From the NCBI RefSeq assembly GCF_026616195.1, contig NZ_JANHDH010000001.1, forward strand, positions 1,302,001 to 1,366,000: a stretch of 64,000 nucleotides of DNA. The letters run 5' to 3'. The DNA comes from Haloarchaeobius amylolyticus. GTDB taxonomy: Archaea > Halobacteriota > Halobacteria > Halobacteriales > Natrialbaceae. The translations under genes were made by a program, and so were the position numbers. Positions 41,184-49,075 of this stretch are shown here, piece by piece (position 1 is the first letter of the stretch; each line of letters begins with the position of its first letter). The notes under the pieces are model-generated. The model had not been told where the DNA came from. It worked only from the letters and a program-made list of their open reading frames with translations, and did no database searches.

Positions 41184-44100
41184 ATGACCGGCGGGACACC
41201 GGACGACACCGACGACGGACGTACTATCCTCCTGATCGGCAGCGGCCCGATACAGATCGGCCAGGCGGCGGAGTTCGACTACTCCGGCGCGCAGGCCTGT
41301 CGCGCACTCCAGGAGGAGGGGGCCCGAGTCGTCCTCGTCAACTCGAACCCCGCGACCATCATGACGGACCCGGACATGGCGGACCGGGTCTACATCGAGC
41401 CTATCACGACGGAGGCCATCGCGGAGATCATCGAGAAGGAACGCCCCGACGGGGTCATCGCCGGCCTCGGCGGCCAGACCGGCCTGAACGTCACGGCCGA
41501 GCTGTCCGAGGAGGGCGTCCTCGACGAGTACGACGTGGACGTCATGGGCACGCCGCTCGACACCATCTACGCGACGGAGGACCGCGACCTCTTCCGCCAG
41601 CGCATGGAGAAGATCGGCGAGCCCGTGCCGAAGTCGACGACCATCACCCTCGAGGAGGGCGAGACGGTCGCCGAACTCTCGGAAGAGGCCATCGCGGACC
41701 GCGTCGAGGCGGCGGTCGAGGAGGTCGGCGGCCTCCCCGTCATCTCGCGGACCACCTACACCCTCGGCGGCAGCGGCTCCGGCGTCGTCGAGGACATGGA
41801 CGAACTCAAGCGCCGCGTCCGCAAGGGCCTGCGCCTCTCGCGCAACAGCGAGGTCCTCATCACCGAGTCCATCTCCGGCTGGGTCGAACTCGAGTACGAG
41901 GTGATGCGCGACGCCGACGACTCGTGTATCATCATCTGCAACATGGAGAACATCGACCCGATGGGCATCCACACCGGCGAGTCCACGGTCGTCACGCCCA
42001 GCCAGGTCATCCCCGACGAGGGCCACCAGGCGATGCGCGACTCCGCGCTGAAGGTCATCCGCGAACTCGGCATCGAGGGCGGCTGTAACATCCAGCACGC
42101 CTGGCGCGACGACGGCACCCCCGGCGGCGAGTACCGCGTCGTCGAGGTGAACCCCCGCGTATCCCGCTCCTCCGCGCTCGCCTCGAAGGCGACCGGCTAC
42201 CCCATCGCCCGCGTCACGGCGAAGGTCGCACTGGGCAAGCGCCTCCACGAGATCACCAACGAGATCACCGGCCAGACCACGGCCGCCTTCGAGCCGGCGA
42301 TCGACTACGTCGTCACGAAGGTCCCGCGCTGGCCCAAGGACAAGTTCCCCGAGACGGACTTCACGCTCAGCACGGCGATGAAGAGTACTGGAGAAGCGAT
42401 GGCCATCGGGCGCACCTTCGAGGAGAGCCTGCTCAAGGCGCTGCGCTCCTCGGAGTACGACCCCGACGTGGAGTGGGCCGACGTCTCCGACGACGAACTC
42501 GAGACCGAGTACCTCGAACGGCCCAGCCCGGACCGCCCCTACGCCATGTTCGAGGCGTTCCACCGCGGCTACACCGTCGAGAAGGTCATCGAGCTGACCG
42601 ACATCGAGGAGTGGTACGTCGAGCGCTTCAAGAAGGTCGCCGACTCCTACGACGCCGCGGCCGAGGGCGACTTCACCGCCGCCGCCATCACCGGCCACAC
42701 CAACGCCCAGATCGCCGCCGCGACCGGCGAGACCGTCGACACCATCGAACAGAACGTCCCCGGGCGCACCTACAAGCAGGTCGACACCTGTGCCGGCGAG
42801 TTCGAGGCCCAGACGCCGTACTACTACTCCGCGCGCAAGCCCGAGTGGTACACCGGGCCGTACGAGGGCGAGGCGGCCGCGGGCGAGCTGAAGGTCGACC
42901 ACGACGTCGAGAGCGTCGTGGTGGTCGGCGGTGGCCCCATCCGCATCGGGCAGGGGGTCGAGTTCGACTACTGTTCGGTCCACGCGGTCCGCGCCCTGCG
43001 CGAGATGGGCATCGACGCCCACGTCGTCAACAACAACCCGGAGACGGTCTCGACGGACTACGACACCTCCGACGGGCTGTTCTTCGAACCCATCAACGCC
43101 GAGGAGGTCGCCGACGTCATCGAGGCGGTCGGCGCCGACGGCGTGATGATCCAGTTCGGCGGGCAGACCTCCGTCGACATCGGTGAGCCCCTCCAGGCGG
43201 AGATCGACCGCCGCGGCCTCGACTGCGATATCGTCGGGACCTCCGTCGAGGCGATGGACCTCGCCGAGGACCGCGACCGCTTCAACCGCCTCATGGACGA
43301 ACTCGGCATCGCCCAGCCCGAGGGTGGTTCCGCGACCAGCGAGGCCGAGGCCATCGACCTCGCCCACGACATCGGCTACCCGGTGCTGGTCCGCCCGAGC
43401 TACGTCCTCGGTGGCCGTGCGATGGACGTGGTCTACGACGACGAGGAGCTGACGACCTACATGGAGGAGGCGGTCCGCGTCTCCCCGGACAAGCCCATCC
43501 TCATCGACGACTTCCTCGAGGACGCCGTCGAACTCGACGTCGACGCCGTCTCGGATGGCGAGGACGTCCTCATCGGCGGCATCATGGAGCACGTCGAGAC
43601 CGCCGGCGTCCACTCCGGCGACTCCGCGTGTATGATTCCGCCGCGCTCGCTCGACGAGGAGACGCTCGGCCGCGTCCGGCAGGTCACGGAGGACCTCGCG
43701 ACGGCACTCGAGACGGTCGGCCTCATGAACGTCCAGCTGGCTGTGAAGGATGGGGAGGTCTACGTGCTCGAAGCCAACCCGCGCTCCTCGCGCACCGTGC
43801 CCTACGTCTCGAAGGCGACCGGCGTCCCCATCGCCAAGCTCGCCGCGAAGGTCATGGCCGGCCAGTCCATCGAGGACCTCGAGGCCGAAGAGCAGATCCC
43901 CGAGCACACCAGCATCAAGGAGGTCGTCCTGCCGTTCGACCGCCTGCCGAACTCGGACCCGCGGCTGGGCCCCGAGATGAAGTCCACGGGGGAGGTCATG
44001 GGCACCGCGAGCGACTTCGGGATGGCCTACTGGAAGTCCCAGCAGGCCGCTTCGAACGCGGTCGAGGAGGGCACCGCCGTGGTCGACCTCGACGTGGACG

Positions 44101-44360
44101 GCTACGAGGAGTTCTTCGAGGTCGCAGCGTTCGACGACCGCGAGCGGGCACTCATGGAGGGCAAGGTCGACCTGCTGGTCAGCGACGACCTCGAGTCGCT
44201 CCAGACCGCGGTCGAGGAGGACGTCCCCTACATCACGACGGTCGCCAGCGCCGAGGCCTACCTCGACGGCCTCGCCGCGAAGGACGGCGACCTCGAGGTG
44301 ATGGCGGTCCAGGACCGCCCGCGCACCGTCGGCAAGTGGGGCACCCCCGAGCAGAACTGA
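41184..44360 (+). CDS. carB: Carbamoyl-phosphate synthase large subunit
   Basis: 1058 residues. It makes carbamoyl phosphate from bicarbonate, ammonia (from CarA) and two ATP, for pyrimidine and arginine synthesis. Two homologous halves each have a pre-ATP-grasp and an ATP-grasp domain: ILLIGSGPIQIGQAAEFDYSGAQACRAL with VIAGLGGQTGLN in the first, and VVVVGGGPIRIGQGVEFDYCSVHAVRAL with GVMIQFGGQTSVD in the second. The C-terminal allosteric MGS-like domain is degenerate (about 930-1058). The ATG at 41184 is chosen from the family start and the TATA at 41145-41151. Upstream in-frame ATGs at 41154 and 41139 are less likely. carA is 8 kb away in the opposite orientation. Confidence 0.96.
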   Translation: MTGGTPDDTDDGRTILLIGSGPIQIGQAAEFDYSGAQACRALQEEGARVVLVNSNPATIMTDPDMADRVYIEPITTEAIAEIIEKERPDGVIAGLGGQTGLNVTAELSEEGVLDEYDVDVMGTPLDTIYATEDRDLFRQRMEKIGEPVPKSTTITLEEGETVAELSEEAIADRVEAAVEEVGGLPVISRTTYTLGGSGSGVVEDMDELKRRVRKGLRLSRNSEVLITESISGWVELEYEVMRDADDSCIIICNMENIDPMGIHTGESTVVTPSQVIPDEGHQAMRDSALKVIRELGIEGGCNIQHAWRDDGTPGGEYRVVEVNPRVSRSSALASKATGYPIARVTAKVALGKRLHEITNEITGQTTAAFEPAIDYVVTKVPRWPKDKFPETDFTLSTAMKSTGEAMAIGRTFEESLLKALRSSEYDPDVEWADVSDDELETEYLERPSPDRPYAMFEAFHRGYTVEKVIELTDIEEWYVERFKKVADSYDAAAEGDFTAAAITGHTNAQIAAATGETVDTIEQNVPGRTYKQVDTCAGEFEAQTPYYYSARKPEWYTGPYEGEAAAGELKVDHDVESVVVVGGGPIRIGQGVEFDYCSVHAVRALREMGIDAHVVNNNPETVSTDYDTSDGLFFEPINAEEVADVIEAVGADGVMIQFGGQTSVDIGEPLQAEIDRRGLDCDIVGTSVEAMDLAEDRDRFNRLMDELGIAQPEGGSATSEAEAIDLAHDIGYPVLVRPSYVLGGRAMDVVYDDEELTTYMEEAVRVSPDKPILIDDFLEDAVELDVDAVSDGEDVLIGGIMEHVETAGVHSGDSACMIPPRSLDEETLGRVRQVTEDLATALETVGLMNVQLAVKDGEVYVLEANPRSSRTVPYVSKATGVPIAKLAAKVMAGQSIEDLEAEEQIPEHTSIKEVVLPFDRLPNSDPRLGPEMKSTGEVMGTASDFGMAYWKSQQAASNAVEEGTAVVDLDVDGYEEFFEVAAFDDRERALMEGKVDLLVSDDLESLQTAVEEDVPYITTVASAEAYLDGLAAKDGDLEVMAVQDRPRTVGKWGTPEQN

Positions 44361-44438
44361 CGACGGCCCGACCGACGCTCTCCTGTCGGTGAGATATCAC
44401 CCACCGGAGTTATACCACTTCTCTGGCTGTCGTTCTGT

Positions 44439-45137
44439 ATGGGAACTATCACGACCGGCCGTCCACTCGACGAGGACGGCACGCCGGTCGATGGCCCAGC
44501 CCTCCAGATGGACCCCGACGGACCGGCGGCGACGGCGTTCGCCGAGTCGCCGTATCCACTCGCGTCGAGTCCGGCCGCAGAGATGTGGTCGGCCATCGCG
44601 CAGCACCCCGCCCGTGACGGGTCGGACGTACCCGCCATGCTCGTGTGGCTCGGCCCCGACGCGCTCGAACTCCCGCCACACGCCCACAGCAACGGCTCCG
44701 AGTACTTCCGGGCGCTCGAGGGACCGGTGACACTCGTCGTCGATGGCGAGGAACACCGCCTCGGCCCGGGCGAGGACATCACGGTCGACCCGGGGCGCGA
44801 GCACTACTTCCGGAACGACACCGACGGCTACGTCTCGTTCTACGTGGAGCCCCCGTGGTTCGAGACGGTCGAGGTCCAGTTCTCGTTCTTCGGGATGGAC
44901 CACGAGGGGGTCTTCAGCCGCGACGGCTCCTACGCCGAACCGGACCTCTTCCAGGGACTGCTGTTCTCGGAGTACATCAGCGACGGGACACGTATCGACA
45001 TGGGTCCCGTCGCCGTCCAGCGCTTCCTCTGGGCGACCGTGGGACGCCTCGCGAGAGCGATGGGCCGGCAGGCCGTCGACGCGCGCTATCTCGACCCCGG
45101 GTACTGGAGACGGACCGTCGAACAGCCGAGCCTGTGA
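44439..45137 (+). CDS. Cupin-domain protein
   Basis: 232 residues. A cupin core occupies about residues 64-130: VWLGPDALELPPHAHSNGSEYFRALEGPVTLVVDGEEHRLGPGEDITVDPGREHYFRNDTDGYVSFYVE. Metal-binding candidates are His76 and His78 (PPHAHSNGSEYF), the following Glu, and the His in GREHYF. The C-terminal 100 residues (SFFGMDHEGVFSRDGSYAEPDLFQGLLFSEYISDGTRIDMGPVAVQRFLWATVGRLARAMGRQAVDARYLDPGYWRR) resemble cupins with a hydrophobic tail. Activity unknown. Single gene downstream of carB (78 bp). Confidence 0.8.
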   Translation: MGTITTGRPLDEDGTPVDGPALQMDPDGPAATAFAESPYPLASSPAAEMWSAIAQHPARDGSDVPAMLVWLGPDALELPPHAHSNGSEYFRALEGPVTLVVDGEEHRLGPGEDITVDPGREHYFRNDTDGYVSFYVEPPWFETVEVQFSFFGMDHEGVFSRDGSYAEPDLFQGLLFSEYISDGTRIDMGPVAVQRFLWATVGRLARAMGRQAVDARYLDPGYWRRTVEQPSL

Positions 45138-45226
45138 GCCGGGTACTCCGCCATTGCTGTGCCCCCTGCGCAGGGTAACTGTCTTGGCCGGGCTACTACG
45201 CCGCAGAACGTCGAATCTGGGCGTGA

Positions 45227-46210
45227 ATGGCGGGGAGCGACAGACAACACGACCCGATCGAATCGAACGGCGGACCCGACAGGTACGAGGTGACCGGGTG
45301 GGAGTCCCGGACCAGGCTCGACGCGGTCGCGGAGACGGTCCACGGCGGCCTCCAGCGCAGCGCCAGGTGGGCCGTCATCCTGCTCGCCGTGGTGACGTTC
45401 GTCGCCCAGCTGGGGCTGGTCGCCTCGGCGCTCGTCTACCGACCCACGCTCGGGCTGTTGACCGTCCTCTCGGTGGTCCCCGCGTTCCTGCTCGCGGGCG
45501 CCATCTGGTACGGGAACCCGACGATGCGAGAGCCCATCTGGCCGCTCTCGGTGACGTTCCTGCTGTCCGTGCTGTTCGCGAGCTTCGCGGCCACCCTGAA
45601 CGGCGCGTTGCAACCGGTCGTGACGGCCCTGCCGTTCGTCGGCATGGTCGTGTTCTTCTTCCTCGTGGTCGGCCCCATCGAGGAGACGGTGAAGTGGCTC
45701 TCGGTTCGCCTGCACGCCTACCGGAGCGACGACTTCGACGCGGTCATCGACGGGGCGGTGTACGGGGCGGTCGCCGGCCTCGGCTTCGCCACCATCGAGA
45801 ACGCGCTGTACATCTCGAAGGGGCTGTTCGAGTCCGGCACGCTCGCCATGAGCGGCGGCTTCGAGCAGATGCTGTCGGCCGCGACCCAGCGCGCCTTCGT
45901 CGGACCGGGCCACGTGCTGTACTCGGCCATCGCGGGCTACTACCTCGGGCTGGCGAAGTTCAACCCGGACGACCGCGGCCCCATCGTGGTCAAGGGCCTG
46001 CTGCTGGCCGCCGGCATCCACGCGACGTACAACTCGCTCGTCTCGAACCTCCCGTACGACGCCCTCGGTGGCGGCATCGGCTTCGTCGCCTTCGTGCTCG
46101 CGTTCGACGGCCTCGTCGGGTACTTCCTCTACCGGAAGCTCTCTCGCTACCGCGACGCCTACGACGAGGTGGCGGCCGAGAACCAGAGTAACGCAGTTAG
46201 CGCCGACTAG
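45227..46210 (+). CDS. PrsW-family intramembrane metalloprotease
   Basis: 327 residues with about eight membrane helices. The family motifs are present: VVGPIEETVKWLSVRLHAY (catalytic EExxK), FDAVIDGAVYGAVAGLGFATIENALYI (conserved FAxxEN) and the later His residues in QRAFVGPGHVLYSAIAGYYLG and LAAGIHATYNSL. Bacterial PrsW cleaves anti-sigma factors inside the membrane; archaeal substrates are unknown. A soluble N-terminal segment of about 45 residues precedes helix 1. Single gene with no obvious partner substrate next to it. Confidence 0.88.
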   Translation: MAGSDRQHDPIESNGGPDRYEVTGWESRTRLDAVAETVHGGLQRSARWAVILLAVVTFVAQLGLVASALVYRPTLGLLTVLSVVPAFLLAGAIWYGNPTMREPIWPLSVTFLLSVLFASFAATLNGALQPVVTALPFVGMVVFFFLVVGPIEETVKWLSVRLHAYRSDDFDAVIDGAVYGAVAGLGFATIENALYISKGLFESGTLAMSGGFEQMLSAATQRAFVGPGHVLYSAIAGYYLGLAKFNPDDRGPIVVKGLLLAAGIHATYNSLVSNLPYDALGGGIGFVAFVLAFDGLVGYFLYRKLSRYRDAYDEVAAENQSNAVSAD

Positions 46211-46282
46211 AGCACCATCGAGTGTCTCTCGAACCCTCAAATTTTTGTGGACTGCACCCATAGTACCCGATGGTGAGTGACG

Positions 46283-46543
46283 ATGCAGCGCGACGAAACC
46301 GCGTACAGGCATGACCGTGCATCGCTGACGACCACACGCGACCTCGCCGCCGCGGTGTCGCGGTACGACCTCGTCCTCGCGGTGATACCGCTCTCGTTCG
46401 TCGCGGCGGCGGGCTGGTCGGCCGTCACCGACGCGTCGACGACCACCACCGTCGGCATGGCCGGCGTCGTCTGTCTGCTCGCGCTCCTCGACGCGCTGTT
46501 CGTCAACCCGCCGCGCCAGGGCCGCCGCGGAGCCGGCGGCTGA
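46283..46543 (+). CDS. Small two-helix membrane protein
   Basis: 86 residues from the ATG at 46283, with a Shine-Dalgarno-like GGTGA a few bases upstream; a GTG two codons earlier is possible. A polar start (MQRDETAYRHDRASLTTTRDLAAAVSRY) is followed by two helices: DLVLAVIPLSFVAAAGWSAV and TVGMAGVVCLLALLDALFVN, and a basic end PPRQGRRGAGG. The layout of short polar head plus two helices recurs in haloarchaeal small proteins. Function unknown. Confidence 0.6.
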   Translation: MQRDETAYRHDRASLTTTRDLAAAVSRYDLVLAVIPLSFVAAAGWSAVTDASTTTTVGMAGVVCLLALLDALFVNPPRQGRRGAGG

Positions 46544-46644
46544 CCCGGTTCTGCGCCCCGATTCCGGATGCAGTCGGGCGGTTCTTTCGGCCGAGTGTGC
46601 CGGGCGCGGAACGGTTAACATACACCAGTCCGTAGCATGGTACA

Positions 46645-47385
46645 GTGACACACGATAGCTACCGGCTCCTCGTCGCGGGCGCGAGTGGGGAGACCGGCAT
46701 CGACATTCTGGACTACCTCGCAGAGACCGACTACACCGCTCGCGCCATGACACGCCACGGGGAGAACGAGTCGCGGTTACGGCGCCACGGGGCGGACGAG
46801 GTCGTCGTCGGCGACCTCTTCGACCGGGACGACGCCCTGCGCGCGGTCGACGGGGTCGACGGCGTGCTCTGTGCCGTCGGGTCCCCGCGGCGACGGTTCC
46901 TCTACGGGCGGCCGGTCGACGGCGACGGCGTCCAGCGACTCGTCGACGCCGCGTTGCACCACGACGTGTCGTACTTCGTCTTCGAGTCGGCCCTCGGCGT
47001 CGGCGACTCGAAGGGCGGTCTCTCGCTCCCCGAGCGCCTGCTCCGCTACCGCGTCCTCCGCGCGAAGCACGAGACGGAGAAGTACCTCCGCGAGTCCGAA
47101 CTCCCACACACCATCATCCGACCCGGCCGGTTGCGCGAGGGCGAGATGACACAGGACCTCGTCGTCGCCGAGGGCGGTGCCACGGTGTCCGGGAGCGTCC
47201 GCCGGGCCGACGTGGCCTGGCTGATGGTCGCCGCCCTGACCACGCCGGAGGCCCGCAACCGTACCTTCGAGGTCGTCGGCCCCGAGAGCGCCCCCGGCGG
47301 CGTCGAGGACGTGGTCGAGTTCGACTGGCGCGGCCCCGAGACCGGCCTCGTCGCCACGCGCTCTGACTACTCGATTCCCCTGTGA
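46645..47385 (+). CDS. NAD(P)-binding short-chain-dehydrogenase-like (NmrA/atypical SDR)
   Basis: 246 residues from a GTG at 46645. The Rossmann glycine motif is LLVAGASGETGIDILDYLAE (about 8-27; GASGxTG of atypical SDRs). EVVVGDLFDRDDALRAVDGVDGVLCAVGS and FVFESALGVGD follow; no YxxxK catalytic pair is obvious, but HETEKYLRESELPHTIIRPGRL is the usual atypical-SDR block. Likely a redox enzyme or regulatory NAD(P)H sensor of unknown substrate. It converges with the amidase gene (3 bp between stops). Confidence 0.82.
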   Translation: MTHDSYRLLVAGASGETGIDILDYLAETDYTARAMTRHGENESRLRRHGADEVVVGDLFDRDDALRAVDGVDGVLCAVGSPRRRFLYGRPVDGDGVQRLVDAALHHDVSYFVFESALGVGDSKGGLSLPERLLRYRVLRAKHETEKYLRESELPHTIIRPGRLREGEMTQDLVVAEGGATVSGSVRRADVAWLMVAALTTPEARNRTFEVVGPESAPGGVEDVVEFDWRGPETGLVATRSDYSIPL

Positions 47386-47388
47386 CGC

Positions 47389-48963
47389 CTAGATGGTACT
47401 CGCCAGCGTCCGGTAGTGGTCGGCTATCTTCTCCGCCCAGCGTTCGTCCGTCGCGTAGTAGACGTTCATCCCCTCGAGGTGCGGGCCGTTGTAGCGCCAG
47501 TTGCCCGGCTCGAGGTAGCGGTCCGCGACCTCGCCCATGACGTACCAGACGCAGTCCGCGAAGGTGTCGAAGTACTTCGCGCCGTCGTAGGGGTCGGAGT
47601 CGACCGCCCCCCAGCCGAAGAGGTTCTGCTTGTCCTGCGCGATGGTGCTCGTCCCCCACGCCGACTCGTGGATGGCGTGGGCGGCCTGGTACACCGCGTT
47701 GACCGAGTACTCCTCCTGAACGGCGACGAAGGTGTCCCCGAGCCCGACGAGGGGACTGTCCGGTCGCTCGGCCGCGATGGCGTCGTCGATCTCGGCGCCG
47801 GTCACGTCCACGGGCTGGGTCAGGTCCGTCTCGATGGTGAAGTCCGTGCTCGGTTCGCGACCACTCCCGCCCGTCCCGGTGTCGGCCGCGAGGTACGCCT
47901 CGGCCGACCAGCCCCGCGGGCCGTCCTGCCAGTCGACCTCCCACCAGGTGTAGCCGTCGGCGGTGACGTAGCCGTCCTTGACGAAGCCGGCGTCCGTGCT
48001 CGAGACGACGCCGACCACGTCGTGGCTGGTGCTGGCGCCCGTCCTGACGTTCAGGTCCGTCGTCGGGTGGACCTCCTCGCCGATGAGGAAGGCCGCGTCG
48101 CTCTCCTCGCCCTGTGCCGACCCGAGGTACTCCTCGACGGACCAGCCGCCGACGCCGTTGGCCCACTCGACCCACCACCAGGTGAAGCCGTCGTTGGTGA
48201 CGTAGCCGCTCGCGACGGTCCCCAGCTCGTCGGCGGGCTGGGTGTGTTTCACGTTGTCCGCGACCTCGGCGCTGGAGCGGACGTTGACGCTCGCGGTCGA
48301 GACAACGTCCTCACCGATGCTGAACGTCGGTGCCGTCGTCGGGCCGCCGACCTTCTGTACGAGATAGTCCCAGTTCCACGTGCTGCCGGGGTCGGTCTTG
48401 CCCCCGGTGACCGCAGAACAGTCGTAGGGCGAGGGAATCTGCTCGTGCCCGATGATGCCGCCGTCACCGTCGTAGGCCGAGCAGGGCGCGATGTCGTAGG
48501 TGGGGTGGCGCACCGCGACCCCGTAGGTGTCACAGAGGTACGCGACGAGGTCGGCGACGCCCTGGTACAGCCCCTCCGAGAAGTCCGTCTCGCCCGCGTA
48601 GCCGGCCATCTCGATGTTGATGGCCGTGTCGTTGTACGGGCCGTTCCCGTTCGTCCACGCCACGTCCTCGACGTTCACCATCTTCGTGATGGCGCCGCCG
48701 GCGTCGACCACGAAGTGCGAACTCACGTCCGAGTCCGGGTTCTTGAACCAGCTGATGCCCGCACTCGCCGAGCCCTCGATGGTGTGCAGGACGACCCACC
48801 GGATGTCCCCGGCGGTGCGGCTCGCGTCGCTGTAGTTGCTGTAGTGGGCCGGGTCCCACTCCATCGCTGGCTTGGTCGCTGCCGTGGCCGCGTCGGCGCC
48901 CGAGAGGAGCGCGCCGGTCGCGAGCACGCTCGTCCCGGAGGACAGGAAGTCGCGTCGTTTCAT
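47389..48963 (-). CDS. Tat-secreted modular peptidoglycan-hydrolase-like protein (amidase_2 + 2 SH3b + glucosaminidase)
   Basis: 524 residues. MKRRDFLSSGTSVLATGALLSGADAA is a Tat signal. Residues about 50-205 form an N-acetylmuramoyl-L-alanine amidase (amidase_2) domain: zinc ligands are likely His in WVVLHTIEGS, His in IIGHEQIPS and Asp in KTDPGSTWNWD. Two SH3b-type wall-binding repeats follow (about 215-285, SVNVRSSAEV...WWWVEWANGVGGWSVEEYLG; and 298-365, DLNVRTGAST...WWEVDWQDGPRGWSAEAYLA). The C-terminal domain (about 385-524, VNAVYQAAHAIHESAWGTSTIAQDKQNLFGWGAVDSDP...YFDTFADCVWYV) is an endo-beta-N-acetylglucosaminidase-type muramidase with a catalytic Glu in AIHESAWG. Haloarchaea have no murein, so the target is probably bacterial. 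Confidence 0.85.
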   Translation of the reverse strand: MKRRDFLSSGTSVLATGALLSGADAATAATKPAMEWDPAHYSNYSDASRTAGDIRWVVLHTIEGSASAGISWFKNPDSDVSSHFVVDAGGAITKMVNVEDVAWTNGNGPYNDTAINIEMAGYAGETDFSEGLYQGVADLVAYLCDTYGVAVRHPTYDIAPCSAYDGDGGIIGHEQIPSPYDCSAVTGGKTDPGSTWNWDYLVQKVGGPTTAPTFSIGEDVVSTASVNVRSSAEVADNVKHTQPADELGTVASGYVTNDGFTWWWVEWANGVGGWSVEEYLGSAQGEESDAAFLIGEEVHPTTDLNVRTGASTSHDVVGVVSSTDAGFVKDGYVTADGYTWWEVDWQDGPRGWSAEAYLAADTGTGGSGREPSTDFTIETDLTQPVDVTGAEIDDAIAAERPDSPLVGLGDTFVAVQEEYSVNAVYQAAHAIHESAWGTSTIAQDKQNLFGWGAVDSDPYDGAKYFDTFADCVWYVMGEVADRYLEPGNWRYNGPHLEGMNVYYATDERWAEKIADHYRTLASTI

Positions 48964-49075
48964 ACAACCATCCAGAGATTCGGATTAAGCAAAACGGTAC
49001 GGGAGGAAAGTTCTACACCGGGCGTGGAATCTCCCGCCGGATTCCAGTCCCCGCGGAGATCCCGGCGCCCTCCGG

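Noticed and set aside
41118..43907. Very long open frame on the minus strand opposite carB
   Set aside because: It is the mirror of carB created by G/C-biased third positions; its protein is Val/Leu/Asp-rich without domains.
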